A stretch of DNA of 64,000 nt. Source: Acidobacteriota bacterium (GTDB taxonomy: Bacteria; Acidobacteriota; Thermoanaerobaculia; Gp7-AA8). Where the stretch lies: positions 1-64,000 of the forward strand of contig JAJPHC010000015.1 in the NCBI GenBank assembly GCA_021325515.1, in the 5' to 3' direction. Position numbers and translations under genes: made by a program. Shown here one piece after another: positions 24,217-32,510 of this stretch. Numbering within the stretch: the first letter of the stretch is position 1; the number at the start of each line of letters is the position of its first letter. Under the pieces are notes generated by a model, which worked only from the letters and a program-made list of their open reading frames with translations, was not told where the DNA came from and did not search any database.

Positions 24217-24792
24217 TCAGATTTCGGGAGCGATGAGTCCGATGTTGTTGTCGCGGCGCTTGTAGATCACGGAGATCTTGTCGGTGTCGAGATCGCGGAA
24301 GACGATGAACTCGTTCTTCGAATCATCGAGGCGCAGCGCGGCCTCTTCGATCGACATCGGGCGGATGGGCAGGTTGTTCGTCTTGATGATGCGGGGGCGG
24401 TTCTGCCCTCCGCCGTTCGCCTCGCGCAATTTGCCCGGCTCGAGAACCTGCACGGCCCACTCGCTCACTTCGACTTTGCGGCCGTTGCCGTCCTTGCGGT
24501 GGTGATCGCGGATCTTCTTGCGGTTCTTCTGCGCCTGGCGCTTCAGGTGGTCGAGCGCCTGGTTGATCGCATCCTGCATCGACTCGTCGGACTCCTGGAC
24601 CGTCTTCACATCGTGGTCCTTGCCGACGACGAGAATCTCGCAGATGTTGCGGTACTTCTCCACCTGAAGCATGACGCGCGTCTCGATGACGTCGTCGAAG
24701 AGACGCTCGCCTACTTTCGCCAGCTTCTTGTTGATGAGATCGCGGATGTCGGGAGTGACTTCGAAATTACGGCCAATGATGCCCGTTGCCAT
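24217..24792 (-). CDS. hpf: Ribosome hibernation-promoting factor, long form
   Basis: 191 residues. N-terminal sigma-54 modulation/YfiA domain (about 1-100), a charged linker, and the C-terminal dimerisation domain (about 130-190: RIIKTNNLPIRPMSIEEAALRLDDSKNEF) that defines the long form. It pairs 70S ribosomes into inactive 100S particles. GAGG precedes the ATG. It lies downstream of rpoN, the classical order. Confidence 0.93.
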   Translation of the reverse strand: MATGIIGRNFEVTPDIRDLINKKLAKVGERLFDDVIETRVMLQVEKYRNICEILVVGKDHDVKTVQESDESMQDAINQALDHLKRQAQKNRKKIRDHHRKDGNGRKVEVSEWAVQVLEPGKLREANGGGQNRPRIIKTNNLPIRPMSIEEAALRLDDSKNEFIVFRDLDTDKISVIYKRRDNNIGLIAPEI

Positions 24793-24814
24793 GAAGACAC
24801 CTCACTTAGTCGTT

Positions 24815-24831
24815 GCGAAGGAAACCTTCGC
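24815..24831. repeat. Small hairpin between rpoN and hpf
   Basis: GCGAAGG, AAA loop, CCTTCGC. It lies in the 59-bp rpoN-hpf gap and could influence relative expression of the two. No T-run. Confidence 0.5.
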
Positions 24832-24851
24832 TCGGTGGATTGACGTACGCA

Positions 24852-26309
24852 TCAGAAGATTTGCTTGCGATCCGTCGACGACGGGATGTTCAGCTCGTCA
24901 CGGTATTTGGCCACGGTCCTGCGAGCTATGTTAATCCCCTCGTCGTTCAAAATCTTCATGATCTTGGAATCCGAGAGGGGCTTTCTCGGATCCTCGGCGT
25001 CAATATAACTCTTGATCTTCTTCTTAACTGTAAGAGAAGAAATGTCTTCGCCCGTATCGGAGTCGATGCCGCTGTGGAAGAAATACTTCATTAGAAACAG
25101 CCCGCGCGGCGTGTGCATGTACTTGTTGGAAACGACGCGCGACACGGTCGACTCGTGCATCTGAATGTCGTCGGCGACATCGCGCAGAACGAGCGGGCGC
25201 AGATGATCGATCCCATGCTCGAGGAACTCGCGCTGATGTTTGACGATCGACTCGGCGACCTTGTAGATCGTCCGCTGCCGCTGATCGAGTGATTTGATCA
25301 GCCAGACCGCCGAGCGGATCTTGTCCTTGATGTAGTTGACGGTCTCTCCGTCGGACTTCGTGTCCATGGAGTTCAGCATCGACCGGTAGCTCGCGTTGAT
25401 GCGCAGCTTCGGCATGCCGTCCTCGTTCAGCACGATGATGTATTCGTCGCCGACCTTGTGCACGTAGACGTCGGGCTCGACGTAGATCGCGCGCTCGTTG
25501 GAGTACTTGCGGCCCGGCTTCGGATCGAGGTGCTTGATCACCTCGACGATGCCTTCCAGCGACTTCATGTCGATGTTCAGCGTCTTCGAGAGCTGCACGA
25601 AGCGGCGCTGCATGAACTCGTCCCAGTGATCGCGCACGATCGTCTCGACGAGAGGATTGTCGATCTCCAGAAAATCGAGCTGCAGCAGCAGGCACTCGCG
25701 CAGATCACGCGCGCCGACGCCGATCGGATCGAGCGCCTGCACTACCGCGATCGCATCCTCGACTTCCTTCTCTTCGTAGGGCCCCGCCGCCATGATCTCT
25801 TCGGTCGAGGCGCGGAGATAGCCGTCTTCATCGATGTTGCCGATGATGAAGTGGCCGACGTCCTTGATGCGCGGCGACGCGTCGCTCATGCTGAGCTGCC
25901 ACGTGAGGTGATCGGTGAGATTCGGCGGGCGCGTCAGCGTGTTCTCGATGGGGAACTCTTCATGTTCTTCTCCCATCCCGCGCGGGTTGTAGCCGTACTC
26001 GATGTAGTCCTGGAAGTAGGCGTCGTAGTCGATCTCGTCGAACGAGTCCTTCTCTTTTTCCTTCTGCGGCTCCGCCGCTTTCGCCTCTTCTTCCGTCTGT
26101 GTCTTGGTTTCCTGCGCGTCGCTCTCCGCTTCTTCCTGCTTGGTTTCTTCCTGTGTTTCGTCGAGGAGCGGATTCTCGAGGAGCTCCTGATTGAGCACTT
26201 CCTGGAGCTCGAGTTTCGATAGCTGCAGCAGCTTGATCGCCTGCTGCAGCGAAGGCGTCATGATCAGCTTCTGCGAGAGCTTGAGGTGTAATTTCTGTTC
26301 TAAGGCCAT
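24852..26309 (-). CDS. rpoN: RNA polymerase sigma-54 factor
   Basis: 485 residues. Region I is glutamine-rich and opens LHLKLSQKLIMTPSLQQAIKLLQ; region II is strongly acidic and lysine-rich (residues about 50-95); the core-binding and DNA-binding domains follow; the C-terminal RpoN box ARRTVAKYRDELNIP is intact. It needs an AAA+ activator, none of which is in the window. Downstream of lptB and upstream of hpf, the usual arrangement. Confidence 0.96.
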   Translation of the reverse strand: MALEQKLHLKLSQKLIMTPSLQQAIKLLQLSKLELQEVLNQELLENPLLDETQEETKQEEAESDAQETKTQTEEEAKAAEPQKEKEKDSFDEIDYDAYFQDYIEYGYNPRGMGEEHEEFPIENTLTRPPNLTDHLTWQLSMSDASPRIKDVGHFIIGNIDEDGYLRASTEEIMAAGPYEEKEVEDAIAVVQALDPIGVGARDLRECLLLQLDFLEIDNPLVETIVRDHWDEFMQRRFVQLSKTLNIDMKSLEGIVEVIKHLDPKPGRKYSNERAIYVEPDVYVHKVGDEYIIVLNEDGMPKLRINASYRSMLNSMDTKSDGETVNYIKDKIRSAVWLIKSLDQRQRTIYKVAESIVKHQREFLEHGIDHLRPLVLRDVADDIQMHESTVSRVVSNKYMHTPRGLFLMKYFFHSGIDSDTGEDISSLTVKKKIKSYIDAEDPRKPLSDSKIMKILNDEGINIARRTVAKYRDELNIPSSTDRKQIF

Positions 26310-26343
26310 GGTCCGGATTCGACAGCGATGACAGCGTTCTCGG

Positions 26344-27093
26344 TCAGCTCAAATTGAATGACTCGCCCAGGTAAATTCGCCGGACCTCCGCATCTGCCGA
26401 GAGACTTTCTGGTACGCCCTGTCGAAAGATTTCACCCTCTTTGATGATATAGGCGCGATCGGTGATCTTCAATGTTTCCCGTACGTTGTGATCTGTGATC
26501 AAGATTCCGATGCCTCGCGCCCGAAGTTGGGAAACGATTCGCTGAATCTCAAAGACAGCGATTGGATCGATTCCTGCAAATGGCTCATCTAGCAAGATGA
26601 ATGCCGGGTTGATTGCCAGGCTTCTCGCGATCTCCACCCGCCGCCTCTCCCCTCCCGAAAGTGAGAATGCACGGTTCCTCGCGATGTGCGTCACTCCGAA
26701 TTCTTCGAGGAGTTGATTCGTCCGCGCCTGCCGTTCCGCCAGCGGAAGATTCATCGTCTCGAACACCGAGAGAAGATTCTCTTCCACCGTCAGCTTGCGA
26801 AACACCGACGCTTCCTGCGGCAGATAGCTGATCCCCTTCTGCGCGCGGAGATACATCGGCGTCTCCGTGATGTCTTCCTCGCCCAGCGTCACGCGGCCAT
26901 CGTCGGGGCGGACGAGTCCCACGATCATGTAGAACGTCGTCGTCTTGCCCGCACCGTTGGGCCCGAGGAGTCCGACGATCTCACCCTGCTTGATTTCGAC
27001 GGAGACATCGCGGACGACACGGCGGCCTTTGTAGACCTTCACGAGATGGGTCGCAGCGAGGCGAAGAGGGTTCGCGATCGGTTCCGTAGTCAC
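26344..27093 (-). CDS. lptB: LPS export ABC transporter ATPase LptB
   Basis: 249 residues starting with GTG. Walker [13 protein letters not shown], signature LSGGERRR, Walker [13 protein letters not shown], and the H-loop ITDHNVRET match LptB. It powers LPS extraction with the membrane proteins LptF/LptG, here encoded as one fused gene at 4079-6490. lptCA is just upstream, and rpoN just downstream, a conserved order. Confidence 0.95.
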   Translation of the reverse strand: MTTEPIANPLRLAATHLVKVYKGRRVVRDVSVEIKQGEIVGLLGPNGAGKTTTFYMIVGLVRPDDGRVTLGEEDITETPMYLRAQKGISYLPQEASVFRKLTVEENLLSVFETMNLPLAERQARTNQLLEEFGVTHIARNRAFSLSGGERRRVEIARSLAINPAFILLDEPFAGIDPIAVFEIQRIVSQLRARGIGILITDHNVRETLKITDRAYIIKEGEIFRQGVPESLSADAEVRRIYLGESFNLS

Positions 27094-27109
27094 GGCGCGG
27101 ATTGTATAG

Positions 27110-27199
27110 CGATGGGAGTATGGGACCGATGAGACGGATGGGACGGATGAGACGGATGGGGAGACTTCCCATCCGTCTCATCCGTCCCATCCGTCCTAT
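27110..27199. repeat. Inverted nonamer arrays between lptCA and lptB
   Basis: Left array (about 27110-27163) uses the units ATGGGACGG and ATGAGACGG; right array (27168-27199) is the reverse complement. Only about 5 nt separate them, so a stable hairpin is likely in the lptCA-lptB mRNA. The TAG stop of lptCA (27196-27198) is made by the repeat. Confidence 0.85.
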
Positions 27200-29145
27200 T
27201 GCTTCGGCTTGTAGCTTCCCGACGTCTGCGATCCCGGCGACACCACTTCCACCTTGTTGCGCGCGAGATCGAATTTGATCTGCTCGCCGGTGAGTGTGCC
27301 GCTCGGGTCCGTCGCCGTCGCCGGCTTCCCGGTGAGAAATGCGAGATGACGCTGGACCTGATAGAGCGCCTTGTCGCCGCTCCCCTTCCGGCCCGTCTGC
27401 TTCTCGACCAGCACGACTTTTCCTTCCGATTCGACGTGATCGAGCTTCTTGTTCGCATCGAAGAAGAACGCCGACTTCTCGCTGGTCATCGTGTGCTGAT
27501 CGTCGCGCATCTTCACATTGCCGATCAGATCCACACGTCTTTCGTTCTTGTGCGCGATCAATTGATCGCTCTCCGTGAACGTCGGCGAGCGGTGCGCCGT
27601 ATCGCTCTCCTGATAGAGCGTCATCCGCACGTTGCCGCGCGCATTGATCGTCTCGCCGCCGTTCTGCACCTGCATCTCCTGCGAGAGCACCACGTTCGCA
27701 TCCTGCCAGGAGCGCACGTTGCCGCTGAAGACGGCGACCTTGTTCGCCTGCCGCATCAGCAGCGTGTCGGAGTTCACGAAGACCGGCTTGTTGCCCGTGA
27801 AGACGCCGGCACCTGTCTCCTTCTCTCCCGCTTTCGACGCGAGTTGCGCGATGACATCGCCCGTCCCTTTCGCCGTCTGCGCCTTCGGCGAGAACTCGAG
27901 CTGCTTCGCCTTGAGCGTGTTGCCGTCCGACACGACGGTCGGATCGAAGCCCTGCTCGGCGGTCAGCAGCACGCGATCGTTGACGACGTCGTAGTTCGCT
28001 CGCATCGCCGTCGCGTCATTCTTCGGATCGTGGTACTTGAAGTTGCCTTCGATGATCGATGTCGTCGCCTTGTGCGTCGCCGGATCGAAGAGCACCGTCA
28101 GGTGATCGCCGTTGACCTGACGCGGCACCGGCCCGAGCTCGTGCATGATCACGTGGTCTTCTGCCTTGAGCTCGTTCACTGCACGATTCACGAGCGCGAC
28201 CCGGAATCGATTCGCGGTGAGGTTGCGCTTCGGCGTTCCTTCGATCACCGCATGCGCGACTCCTGCGTCCCCGAACGCGTTGATCGCGTTGATCTGGCCG
28301 TCGGGACCCAGCTCGCTGTTGAAGCGCTCGCACGTCACTTCCTTCCGGCCGCCGAGGTCTTCGCCCGGATTGGTCATGGAGGACATGGACATGAAGACAT
28401 GCCCGTTTCCTTCGAGCGCCATGAGGCGCTTGCGGTCGACGGTGAAGCGGCCGACGCTGTGATCGCACGTGAGCTTGTCCGCGGCGCGAGTGACGACGAC
28501 GTCCTGCTGGAACGTCACGTCGTTCTCTTTGCGGCGGAACGTTCCCTCTTCCGCAGCGATCGTCATCGGCGCTTCCTGCGGCGTCTCCGGCTTCATCGTC
28601 GCGTGCATCTTTGCGTAGAGGCGGAGAGTCTCGGCCGGGACATCCATGTCGAGCGAGCCGGCGTTGCCGGTCCAGCGGTCGATCTTGAATTGCACGGGGA
28701 TCTTGTTGGTGAGCCGGTTGCCGTCGTAATGCATCTCTGCGGTCTTCACTTCGACGCCATCGCTCGAGCGGAGCTGGACGCCGCCTTTGAGATCGGCTTC
28801 CTTCGTGTTCGAGTTGAACTGAGCGCTGGGACAGACGATGTCGTACTGCAGGCCGGTGGGGCGGTAGACGGTGAGCTGCACGTTGTCGAGCGTGTTCCAG
28901 CCCGAGGGATAAGCGACGACGCGGCTGGCGTGAATGTGCATGGCGACGCGGCCTGCGATCGTCTGCGTATCGTCGAATTGCTTCGACTCCGCGTGGGGCT
29001 TCTGGCCCGGAATCGTCGGCGCGACCGGATCGCTCGAAGGCTTGTCCTTCGGCCGGACGCGATTGAAGCTGACGACGATCAGCAGAACGAATCCGAAGAA
29101 CGCGATCGGAAGCGCGATCTTCAGAATGCGAATGGTGCGTTGCAC
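27196..29145 (-). CDS. LptC-LptA-type fusion, LPS transport
   Basis: 649 residues starting with GTG. A membrane anchor (about 5-27) and an LptC-like domain come first, then repeated OstA/LptA-like beta-jellyroll segments (for example TAAEEGTFRRKENDVTFQQD and LTAEQGF, and a C-terminal LLMRQANKVAVFSGNV to LVEKQTGRKGSGDKALY region). Separate LptC is about 190 and LptA about 180 residues, so this protein is large enough for LptC plus several jellyrolls. It probably forms the periplasmic part of the LPS bridge. The assignment rests on domain pattern and lptB adjacency. Confidence 0.75.
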   Translation of the reverse strand: MQRTIRILKIALPIAFFGFVLLIVVSFNRVRPKDKPSSDPVAPTIPGQKPHAESKQFDDTQTIAGRVAMHIHASRVVAYPSGWNTLDNVQLTVYRPTGLQYDIVCPSAQFNSNTKEADLKGGVQLRSSDGVEVKTAEMHYDGNRLTNKIPVQFKIDRWTGNAGSLDMDVPAETLRLYAKMHATMKPETPQEAPMTIAAEEGTFRRKENDVTFQQDVVVTRAADKLTCDHSVGRFTVDRKRLMALEGNGHVFMSMSSMTNPGEDLGGRKEVTCERFNSELGPDGQINAINAFGDAGVAHAVIEGTPKRNLTANRFRVALVNRAVNELKAEDHVIMHELGPVPRQVNGDHLTVLFDPATHKATTSIIEGNFKYHDPKNDATAMRANYDVVNDRVLLTAEQGFDPTVVSDGNTLKAKQLEFSPKAQTAKGTGDVIAQLASKAGEKETGAGVFTGNKPVFVNSDTLLMRQANKVAVFSGNVRSWQDANVVLSQEMQVQNGGETINARGNVRMTLYQESDTAHRSPTFTESDQLIAHKNERRVDLIGNVKMRDDQHTMTSEKSAFFFDANKKLDHVESEGKVVLVEKQTGRKGSGDKALYQVQRHLAFLTGKPATATDPSGTLTGEQIKFDLARNKVEVVSPGSQTSGSYKPKQ

Positions 29146-29205
29146 GCGCTTCGCAACTACTTCTGCACGTTGGACATTCCGCGCAGAACAACCTGAGTGC
29201 CGGTT

Positions 29206-30900
29206 CTACGCCGTGTGCCGCGCGTCGACCAGCGTCAGCTTGGCGCCCGTCGCCGCGTAACGGTCGGGCTCGATCTGAAAGAGCACATCCGATGGCTGCT
29301 GCGCAACCACTGCGGCGAGCTCTTTGACCGAGGACCAGACGACCGCCGGGAATCGCGCACTGCCGTCATCGAGGACGAGCTCGCAGCAATCCTCCGCGAA
29401 TGCGCGCGACGAAATCACGGTCACACGGTTCGTCTGAAACAGCGGCTGCGGATTGCCGGCGCCGAACGGCTGCAGCGTCTCATGCGTTTCGACGAACGCG
29501 CGATCGATTTCGCTGAGCGTGAGCACCGCATCGACATGCGCCTCGCGCACGAACAGCGATGGATCGAGCGCCGCGAAATTCTTCTGCAGCCGGCCGCGCA
29601 GTTCCTCGAGGTTGCGGCGCTCGAGCGAAAAGCCGCAGGCGAATTCATGTCCTCCGAAATGCGTGAAGAGATCGGCGACTCGCTCGAGTTGCTCGTGCAG
29701 GTTGACTGTCGATATCGAACGTGCGGAGCCCGTGCAGCGGCCCTCCTCGATCGTCATCACGAGCGTAGGGCGATGATATTTCTGCGCGATGCGCCCCGCC
29801 GTCAGACCGACGACGCCCTTGTGCCACCCCTCGCCGGCGAGGATCAGCACGTTCGCTTCCGCGGATCGCGCGCTTCGCTCGCGATGGCTTGCCGGGATCT
29901 GCTCTTCTGCCGCGGCGCGCACCTGCTGCTCGATCATCTGCCGCTCGGAGTTCATCCGATCGAGCTCGGCGCAGATCGCCCACGCCGAATCCTCATCGCG
30001 CGTGTGAAAGAGATCGATCGCGGTATTTGCGGACGCCAGGCGTCCTGCTGCATTGATGCGCGGCCCGATCTTGAAGCCGATGTCTACAGACCGTAGAGGA
30101 CGGCCAAGGAGTCCGACGCGCCGGATCAGCGCGCGCAAGCCTGGATTCCGCGGATCGGCGAGACCGAGGAGGCCGAGGCGGGCGATGGTGCGGTTCTCGC
30201 CGATGAGAGGAGCGACGTCGGCGATCGTGCCGATCGCGGCGATCTTCAGCAGCGAATCGATCGAGATCTTCTTCTCATGCCGCCGGATCAGTTCGCAGCA
30301 AAGCTTGAAGGCGACTCCGACACCGGCGAGATCCTTGAACGGATATTCGCAGCCCGGCTGGCGCGGATTGAGAACGGCGGCCGCCTCCGGCAATTCGCCC
30401 GGCGGCAGATGATGATCGGTGATGATGACGTCGATGCCGCGATCGATCGCGAGCCGCACAGGCTCGACCGAAGTGATGCCGCAGTCGACGGTGATGACGA
30501 GCTTCACGTTGCGGTCGGCGAGGACGCGCTCGATGACTTCGATCTTCAGCCCGTAGCCGTCGACGAGGCGATGCGGCACGACGAAGTCGACGGTCGCACC
30601 GATCGAGCGCAGCACGGTCTGCAGCAGCACGATGGACGTGACTCCATCGACGTCGTAGTCGCCGTAGATGAGAATGGTCTCGCCATCGCGCACCGCGCGC
30701 CCGATGCGCTCGCACGCCTCGGAGATGCCGTGAATCGTCGAGGGGTCGTGCAGATCGCCGATGACGGGCGCGATGAAGCGGCGATACGAATCGGAGTCGG
30801 TGACGCCGCGGCGAATCGCAATCCAGCGAAGAGCGTCATTCGCAATGGGGAGCGGAAGGTCGGCCGTCTCCTCAGCCAGTCGCCAGCGGTCGAAGATCAT
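29206..30900 (-). CDS. recJ: Single-stranded-DNA exonuclease RecJ
   Basis: 564 residues. DHH-family motifs: DYDVDGVTS (motif I), VITVDCGITS, and the ITDHHLPP motif III; the DHHA1 half holds VLILAGEGWHKGVVGLTAGRI and the GGHEFACGFS motif. RecJ degrades single-stranded DNA 5' to 3' in recombination and mismatch repair. The ATG is next to a heptamer array that separates it from accA. Confidence 0.94.
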   Translation of the reverse strand: MIFDRWRLAEETADLPLPIANDALRWIAIRRGVTDSDSYRRFIAPVIGDLHDPSTIHGISEACERIGRAVRDGETILIYGDYDVDGVTSIVLLQTVLRSIGATVDFVVPHRLVDGYGLKIEVIERVLADRNVKLVITVDCGITSVEPVRLAIDRGIDVIITDHHLPPGELPEAAAVLNPRQPGCEYPFKDLAGVGVAFKLCCELIRRHEKKISIDSLLKIAAIGTIADVAPLIGENRTIARLGLLGLADPRNPGLRALIRRVGLLGRPLRSVDIGFKIGPRINAAGRLASANTAIDLFHTRDEDSAWAICAELDRMNSERQMIEQQVRAAAEEQIPASHRERSARSAEANVLILAGEGWHKGVVGLTAGRIAQKYHRPTLVMTIEEGRCTGSARSISTVNLHEQLERVADLFTHFGGHEFACGFSLERRNLEELRGRLQKNFAALDPSLFVREAHVDAVLTLSEIDRAFVETHETLQPFGAGNPQPLFQTNRVTVISSRAFAEDCCELVLDDGSARFPAVVWSSVKELAAVVAQQPSDVLFQIEPDRYAATGAKLTLVDARHTA

Positions 30901-30903
30901 GGG

Positions 30904-30983
30904 TCAGTGACGAGTGAAGAGTGACGAGTGAAGAGTGATTTCTTGCCGACTCATCACTGTTCACTCGTCACTCGTCACTTCTC
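30904..30983. repeat. Inverted heptamer arrays between accA and recJ
   Basis: Left array (30904-30940): GTGACGA and GTGAAGA units. Right array (30949-30983): complementary units, sharing 26 identical consecutive bp with the right array at 44586-44628. The accA TGA stop (30975-30977) is formed by the repeat. Confidence 0.88.
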
Positions 30984-31925
30984 AAAGTACCCCATCTTCC
31001 TGAACTTCTTGTATCGCTCTTCAGGGAGTAGAGAACCCTTCGTCTTCTGCAGTTCCTTCAGCGCCTTCTCGAGATACGGCGCGAGGATCTCCGCGGCGTG
31101 CGGTGGATCGGCGTGCGCGCCGCCGGCTGGCTCGGGAACGATTTCGTCGATGATGCCGTGTTTCTTCAGATCGGCCGCTGTGATCTTCATCGCGGCCGCT
31201 GCATCGGGCGCATTTGCGGCGCTCTTCCAGAGAATCGCCGCGCAGCCTTCGGGCGAGATGACCGAGTAGACGGCATGCTCGAGCATGAACACGCGGTCTC
31301 CCACGCCGAGCGCGAGTGCGCCGCCGCTTCCGCCCTCGCCGATCACCGTCACGATGAGCGGCGTCTGCAACGCCGCCATCTCCCTCAGGTTCACCGCGAT
31401 CGCCTCGGCCTGTCCGCGCTCTTCCGCACCGACGCCGGGGTAGGCGCCCTGCGTGTCGATGAAGCTGAAGATCGGCAGATGGAACTTCTCCGCCATCTTC
31501 ATCGCCCGCAGCGCCTTGCGGAAACCCTCGGGCCGCGGCTGGCCGAAGTTGCGGAAGATCTTCTCTTTGGTGTTCCGCCCCTTCTGATGCCCGACAACGC
31601 AGCAGGGCTGGCCGCGGAAGCGCGCGAAGCCGGTGACGACGGCAGGGTCATCCGCGAACTTTCGGTCGCCATGAATCTCGCTCCACTCTTCGAAGAGAAG
31701 CGCGATGAAATCGAGCGTATACGGCCGCTGCGGGTGGCGCGCAACCAGAGTCTTCTGCCAGGGCGTCAGGTTGCCGTAAATCTCGGACGAGACTTTGGTA
31801 AGCTTCTGCTGGAGCTCGGCGATCTCGGCTTGCCTTGCGGGCTCAGCTTCCATCGCCGAAAGCTCTTCAATTTGCCGCCGCAACCGAACGATCGGCTCTT
31901 CGAACTGCATCGGATCGCCGTTCAT
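30975..31925 (-). CDS. accA: Acetyl-CoA carboxylase carboxyltransferase subunit alpha
   Basis: 316 residues from ATG 31925. Family segments: YTLDFIALLFEEWSEIHGDR, VGHQKGRNTKEKI, RNFGQPRPEGFRKALR, and the oxyanion-forming VIGEGGSGGALAL. With AccD it transfers carboxyl from biotin to acetyl-CoA. accD is not in the window. A longer frame to 32081 has no support. The start lies only 18 bp from a divergent gene. Confidence 0.94.
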   Translation of the reverse strand: MNGDPMQFEEPIVRLRRQIEELSAMEAEPARQAEIAELQQKLTKVSSEIYGNLTPWQKTLVARHPQRPYTLDFIALLFEEWSEIHGDRKFADDPAVVTGFARFRGQPCCVVGHQKGRNTKEKIFRNFGQPRPEGFRKALRAMKMAEKFHLPIFSFIDTQGAYPGVGAEERGQAEAIAVNLREMAALQTPLIVTVIGEGGSGGALALGVGDRVFMLEHAVYSVISPEGCAAILWKSAANAPDAAAAMKITAADLKKHGIIDEIVPEPAGGAHADPPHAAEILAPYLEKALKELQKTKGSLLPEERYKKFRKMGYFEK

Positions 31926-31943
31926 GGTGCGTGACCGTAACAG

Positions 31944-32510
31944 ATGACCGCGACCGAAGCAACGACCGACCAGCATCCCGACCGATCCGCCCACCTCGAG
32001 ACGTGGAGTGCGAACGAGATCATGCGCCACGTCCCCTCCCTGGAGTGGATCATCCGCAAGCTCGACGTCGATGTCCGCCATCGTGTCGACATCCTCTGGG
32101 CGTCCGTGGCGGACCTTCCTTCAGCAGATCCGCGCTATCCCGCGGTCGAGCACGAGCTCCAATCGCTCTGCCGCGCGCTCGATCGGCTTGCCGATCTTGC
32201 GAAACACATTCGCAACACGCACATCCCTGCGGATCTCGGGATCCACATCCCCTGGGCGCTGAATCACGCGACGAGCTGCCTCCGAACGCTCGACGCATCT
32301 GTGTTCAACCGGCGCTACCCGGTGCAGACGCATGACCGCTCGAAGGCGGAGCCGGTGTACGCGGGGCTCCTCGTCGTACTGCAATGTGTCGCGAAAGCCA
32401 CGGAGAAGGTTTCGGAAGTGGATCCTGCGGTATGGGAAAAGCTTCTGAGCCCCTCACCTCTGGCCCCTCTCCCCGCGTTGCGCGAGGGGACGCCGTCTAC
32501 AGCATGTTGA
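31944..32510 (+). CDS. Hypothetical protein
   Basis: 188 residues, mostly helical, no membrane segment or signal. Contains a stretch HVPSLEWIIRKLDVDVRHRVDILWASV and a HIRNTHIPADLGIHIPWALNHATSC segment. No family recognised. Transcribed divergently from accA, with only 18 bp between starts. The last 20 residues are proline-rich (PLAPLPALREG) and lie on a GC-rich hairpin repeat that resembles dispersed repeats, so the native C-terminus may be different. It overlaps the priA end by 14 bp. Confidence 0.5.
   Translation: MTATEATTDQHPDRSAHLETWSANEIMRHVPSLEWIIRKLDVDVRHRVDILWASVADLPSADPRYPAVEHELQSLCRALDRLADLAKHIRNTHIPADLGIHIPWALNHATSCLRTLDASVFNRRYPVQTHDRSKAEPVYAGLLVVLQCVAKATEKVSEVDPAVWEKLLSPSPLAPLPALREGTPSTAC
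32462..32487. repeat. Hairpin repeat at the 3' end of a hypothetical gene
   Basis: CCCCTC-type arm faces GAGGGG with inner CCGCG/CGCG pairing around TTG. The sequence is like common bacterial REP elements that begin CCCTCACC...CCTCTCCCCG. It lies between convergent genes and encodes the last residues of the hypothetical protein. Confidence 0.5.
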
